Shown here: in pieces, positions 25,340 to 26,691 of the stretch | Layout: every line of letters starts with the position of its first letter | How positions within the stretch are numbered: position 1 is the stretch's first letter | Assembly (NCBI GenBank): GCA_900321775.1 | Contig: ONXE01000005.1 | Span: forward strand, 1 to 26,691 | Source of the DNA: an uncultured Bacteroidales bacterium | Lineage (GTDB): Bacteria > Bacteroidota > Bacteroidia > Bacteroidales > Paludibacteraceae | DNA: 26,691 nucleotides | Reading direction: 5' to 3' | Program-made: the position numbers and the translations under genes | Notes under the pieces: generated by a model | What the model was told of the DNA's origin: nothing | Seen by the model: the letters and a program-made list of their open reading frames with translations, nothing else | Databases searched by the model: none

Positions 25340-26179
25340 TTACATCCACCTGTAACTCAACGTCAGCCCTACCTGGAAATAACCATCGTACCATTCGTTA
25401 GTTTTCTTGCCGGTGTCCGCATGACGTGACAAACCGTAGTCGCGGACTCCGTTCTGTGATTTGGTCTGCGGGTATGCATCCAGGTTCATGACAGGTGTGT
25501 CCATGACACCTTGGTGCATTGAGGCCTCAATGTGCAACATCAGTCCCGAAGCGCGGCCAAGCGGAAAAGCCCAGCCCAAGCCGAAGGGCACTACCGGCAG
25601 GCAGCGGACCACATTGCCCGTCACATGCGGGCCGGGCGGGTTGCCGAAATCGTAGTTGATCACACTCACATTCGCACCGAAACCCACGAACACATACAAG
25701 CCCAACCAGTACTCCAGAAACTGCGCAAACGGGTAGTAATCCACGCATACCGAGGGCTCCAGATAGATGGACTTGAACGACATCGGTTGCCCTTTGTGGA
25801 TGCTGTCGGCTGCGCCGCGAAGAGCACCTACGCCTACCGACGAGCGGAGATTGAAATACGGACCTATCGGATGCTGGTACGTCAGTGTCAGTCCGCCCAG
25901 CAGGTTCTTGGGCTGAAAACCCTCCTTGAAGGCGCGGCCCGAGTAGTCGATGTCGCCGTAGTAATAATTGGCTCCCAGCGATACGTTGAAACCTTTGGCT
26001 ACATACAGATAACGACCCGTGTAACGACCATAGTGGTCAGTGTGGCGAGTCCACACCAACGAACCACGTGAACTGTAATGGGTCCGACCATAACTCGCTA
26101 CGGGCGTACTTATCCACAATACAATCCACAACCCCAACAGGACCAGTTTTCGTAATCCTATATCTCTGCTTTTCGTCAT
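25340..26179 (-). CDS. Outer-membrane beta-barrel protein of unknown function
   Basis: A 279-residue exported protein. An N-terminal signal peptide (residues about 8-30, KLVLLGLWIVLWISTPVAS) is followed by alternating, Gly- and Tyr-rich strands such as FNVSLGANYYYGDIDYSG and PYFNLRSSVGVGAL. The last residues, LTLSYRWM, have the aromatic pattern of a closing outer-membrane strand. I do not recognise a named family, and it may be a small porin-like or assembly-marker protein. ATG 26179 is chosen over the longer frame (26305) because the signal peptide starts there and a promoter overlaps the extra part. The predicted mRNA would begin only a base or two before this ATG. It is the first leftward gene, separated from the HD gene by 170 bases of repeats. 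Confidence 0.8.
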   Translation of the reverse strand: MTKSRDIGLRKLVLLGLWIVLWISTPVASYGRTHYSSRGSLVWTRHTDHYGRYTGRYLYVAKGFNVSLGANYYYGDIDYSGRAFKEGFQPKNLLGGLTLTYQHPIGPYFNLRSSVGVGALRGAADSIHKGQPMSFKSIYLEPSVCVDYYPFAQFLEYWLGLYVFVGFGANVSVINYDFGNPPGPHVTGNVVRCLPVVPFGLGWAFPLGRASGLMLHIEASMHQGVMDTPVMNLDAYPQTKSQNGVRDYGLSRHADTGKKTNEWYDGYFQVGLTLSYRWM

Positions 26180-26186
26180 GCGGGTA

Positions 26187-26218
26187 CAAAGGTACTGCTT
26201 TTTTCTGAATTGACCAAG
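26187..26218 (-). promoter_or_regulatory. Bacteroidetes-type promoter for the outer-membrane protein gene
   Basis: On the minus strand CTTG (26218-26215), a 20-base spacer and TACCTTTG (26194-26187) fit TTTG-N20-TAnnTTTG with one mismatch. The -7 element ends 7 bases before the ATG at 26179, so the transcript would be leaderless or nearly so. Confidence 0.6.
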
Positions 26219-26340
26219 AGTTTTGCTCGTTTTTGCACTAAAAATCCGCATTTTGTCAAGATTTTCCCCAAAAATGCGCACACTTCTTCCTCTCAAAGGT
26301 TCCATTTTGGCGGTAAAAACGTATGTGAGGAAAAGTTATT

Positions 26341-26355
26341 TGATACAACGTATCA
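26341..26355. repeat. 15-base perfect inverted repeat, operator-like
   Basis: TGATAC, spacer AAC, GTATCA. The arms are six bases and perfectly complementary. It lies about 160 bases upstream of the outer-membrane-protein gene. Regulatory use is only a possibility. Confidence 0.35.
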
Positions 26356-26643
26356 TTTGTGCTGCGGGATGAGATTTCTTGTCTATGTGGCCCGTTTTTT
26401 TCTCGCAGTTTGGGCTAATCTGCTGTGCCGTTGTCAAAAATCGGGGAAGGTGAGATTGATAATCAATGGTTTATGGGTGCCAAAATGACAATCGTCTCAA
26501 GAGAGTCGCAAGAGGTATGCAAGGCGGTCTCATAAATATATGGAGATTTTCGCGAGTTTGTAACGTTTTTCAACAATTGACATGCGCGCGAAAAGGAGGA
26601 TAGGAAGGGGCCGGATCATAGCCGGAGGCAATCAACGCAGATA

Positions 26644-26660
26644 GCCGGATTAAATCCGGC
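26644..26660. repeat. GC-rich inverted repeat GCCGGAT-TAA-ATCCGGC
   Basis: A perfect 7-bp stem with a 3-base loop. ATAGCCGGA occurs directly at 26618 and again at 26641. There is no T-run after it, so a terminator is unlikely; a leader or regulator-binding element of an off-window gene is possible. Confidence 0.5.
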
Positions 26661-26691
26661 GGAAAAGAAGAAATTTGGCTTTCGGTTTTCG

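Larger units (their letters stand above)
26219..26691. other. Non-coding stretch at the right end, no gene recognised
   Basis: About 470 bases hold no convincing gene on either strand. A 92-codon open frame from 26210 has no recognisable content, begins with TTG and runs across the promoter. The stretch contains a 15-base inverted repeat (26341-26355, TGATAC-AAC-GTATCA) and a GCCGG-rich segment near the end. It may be the upstream region of a rightward gene beyond the window. Confidence 0.5.

Noticed and set aside
26210..26488. A 92-codon plus-strand open frame at the right end
   Set aside because: It starts at TTG, overlaps the minus-strand promoter, and shows no signal, domain or codon pattern like its neighbours.

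Overview
The window reads as chromosomal DNA of a member of the Bacteroidales (phylum Bacteroidota). The signs are the Bacteroidetes promoter form TTTG-N20-TAnnTTTG at three gene starts, few Shine-Dalgarno sites, an HD-lpxD-lpxC-lpxA cluster, GldD, a bacterial GGGP-synthase-like protein, a TamB-type giant protein and an RprY-like response regulator. I cannot place it below order level. Nearly all of it is coding, and I see no rRNA, tRNA, CRISPR, phage or transposase gene.

Left half, plus strand: the end of a UmuC-type polymerase (cut by the window edge); a 1,596-residue protein joining a TamB-like periplasmic protein to an Omp85/TamA-like outer-membrane barrel in one chain; a CPA2 cation/proton antiporter; a hairpin terminator; recJ; thymidine kinase; priA; and an OmpR-type response regulator whose receiver has lost its phosphorylation residues. 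The regulator converges on, and overlaps, the first leftward gene.

Right half, minus strand, read right to left: an outer-membrane barrel protein with its own promoter, then HD phosphohydrolase, lpxD, lpxC, lpxA, glnS, an HsdR_N-like nuclease-fold protein, phoH, gldD, GGGP synthase, tadA, a PgpH-type 7TM-HD phosphodiesterase and cinA. Many neighbours overlap by 4-17 bases, so much of this run is probably co-transcribed. lpxD, lpxC and lpxA give early lipid A steps. LpxC here is a stand-alone 302-residue enzyme, whereas Bacteroidetes usually carry an LpxC-FabZ fusion.

The most pervasive unexplained structure is a family of short tandem arrays with a 7-base period (units such as GGAAAAT/TGAAAAT, TCTTGAC/TTTCGAC, GATGTNN). 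They fill gene-to-gene gaps almost exactly, supply stop or start codons of flanking genes, and occur inside priA and cinA as in-frame peptide inserts. With the TamB-barrel fusion, the missing FabZ domain and the degenerate receiver, these are the points most worth following up.
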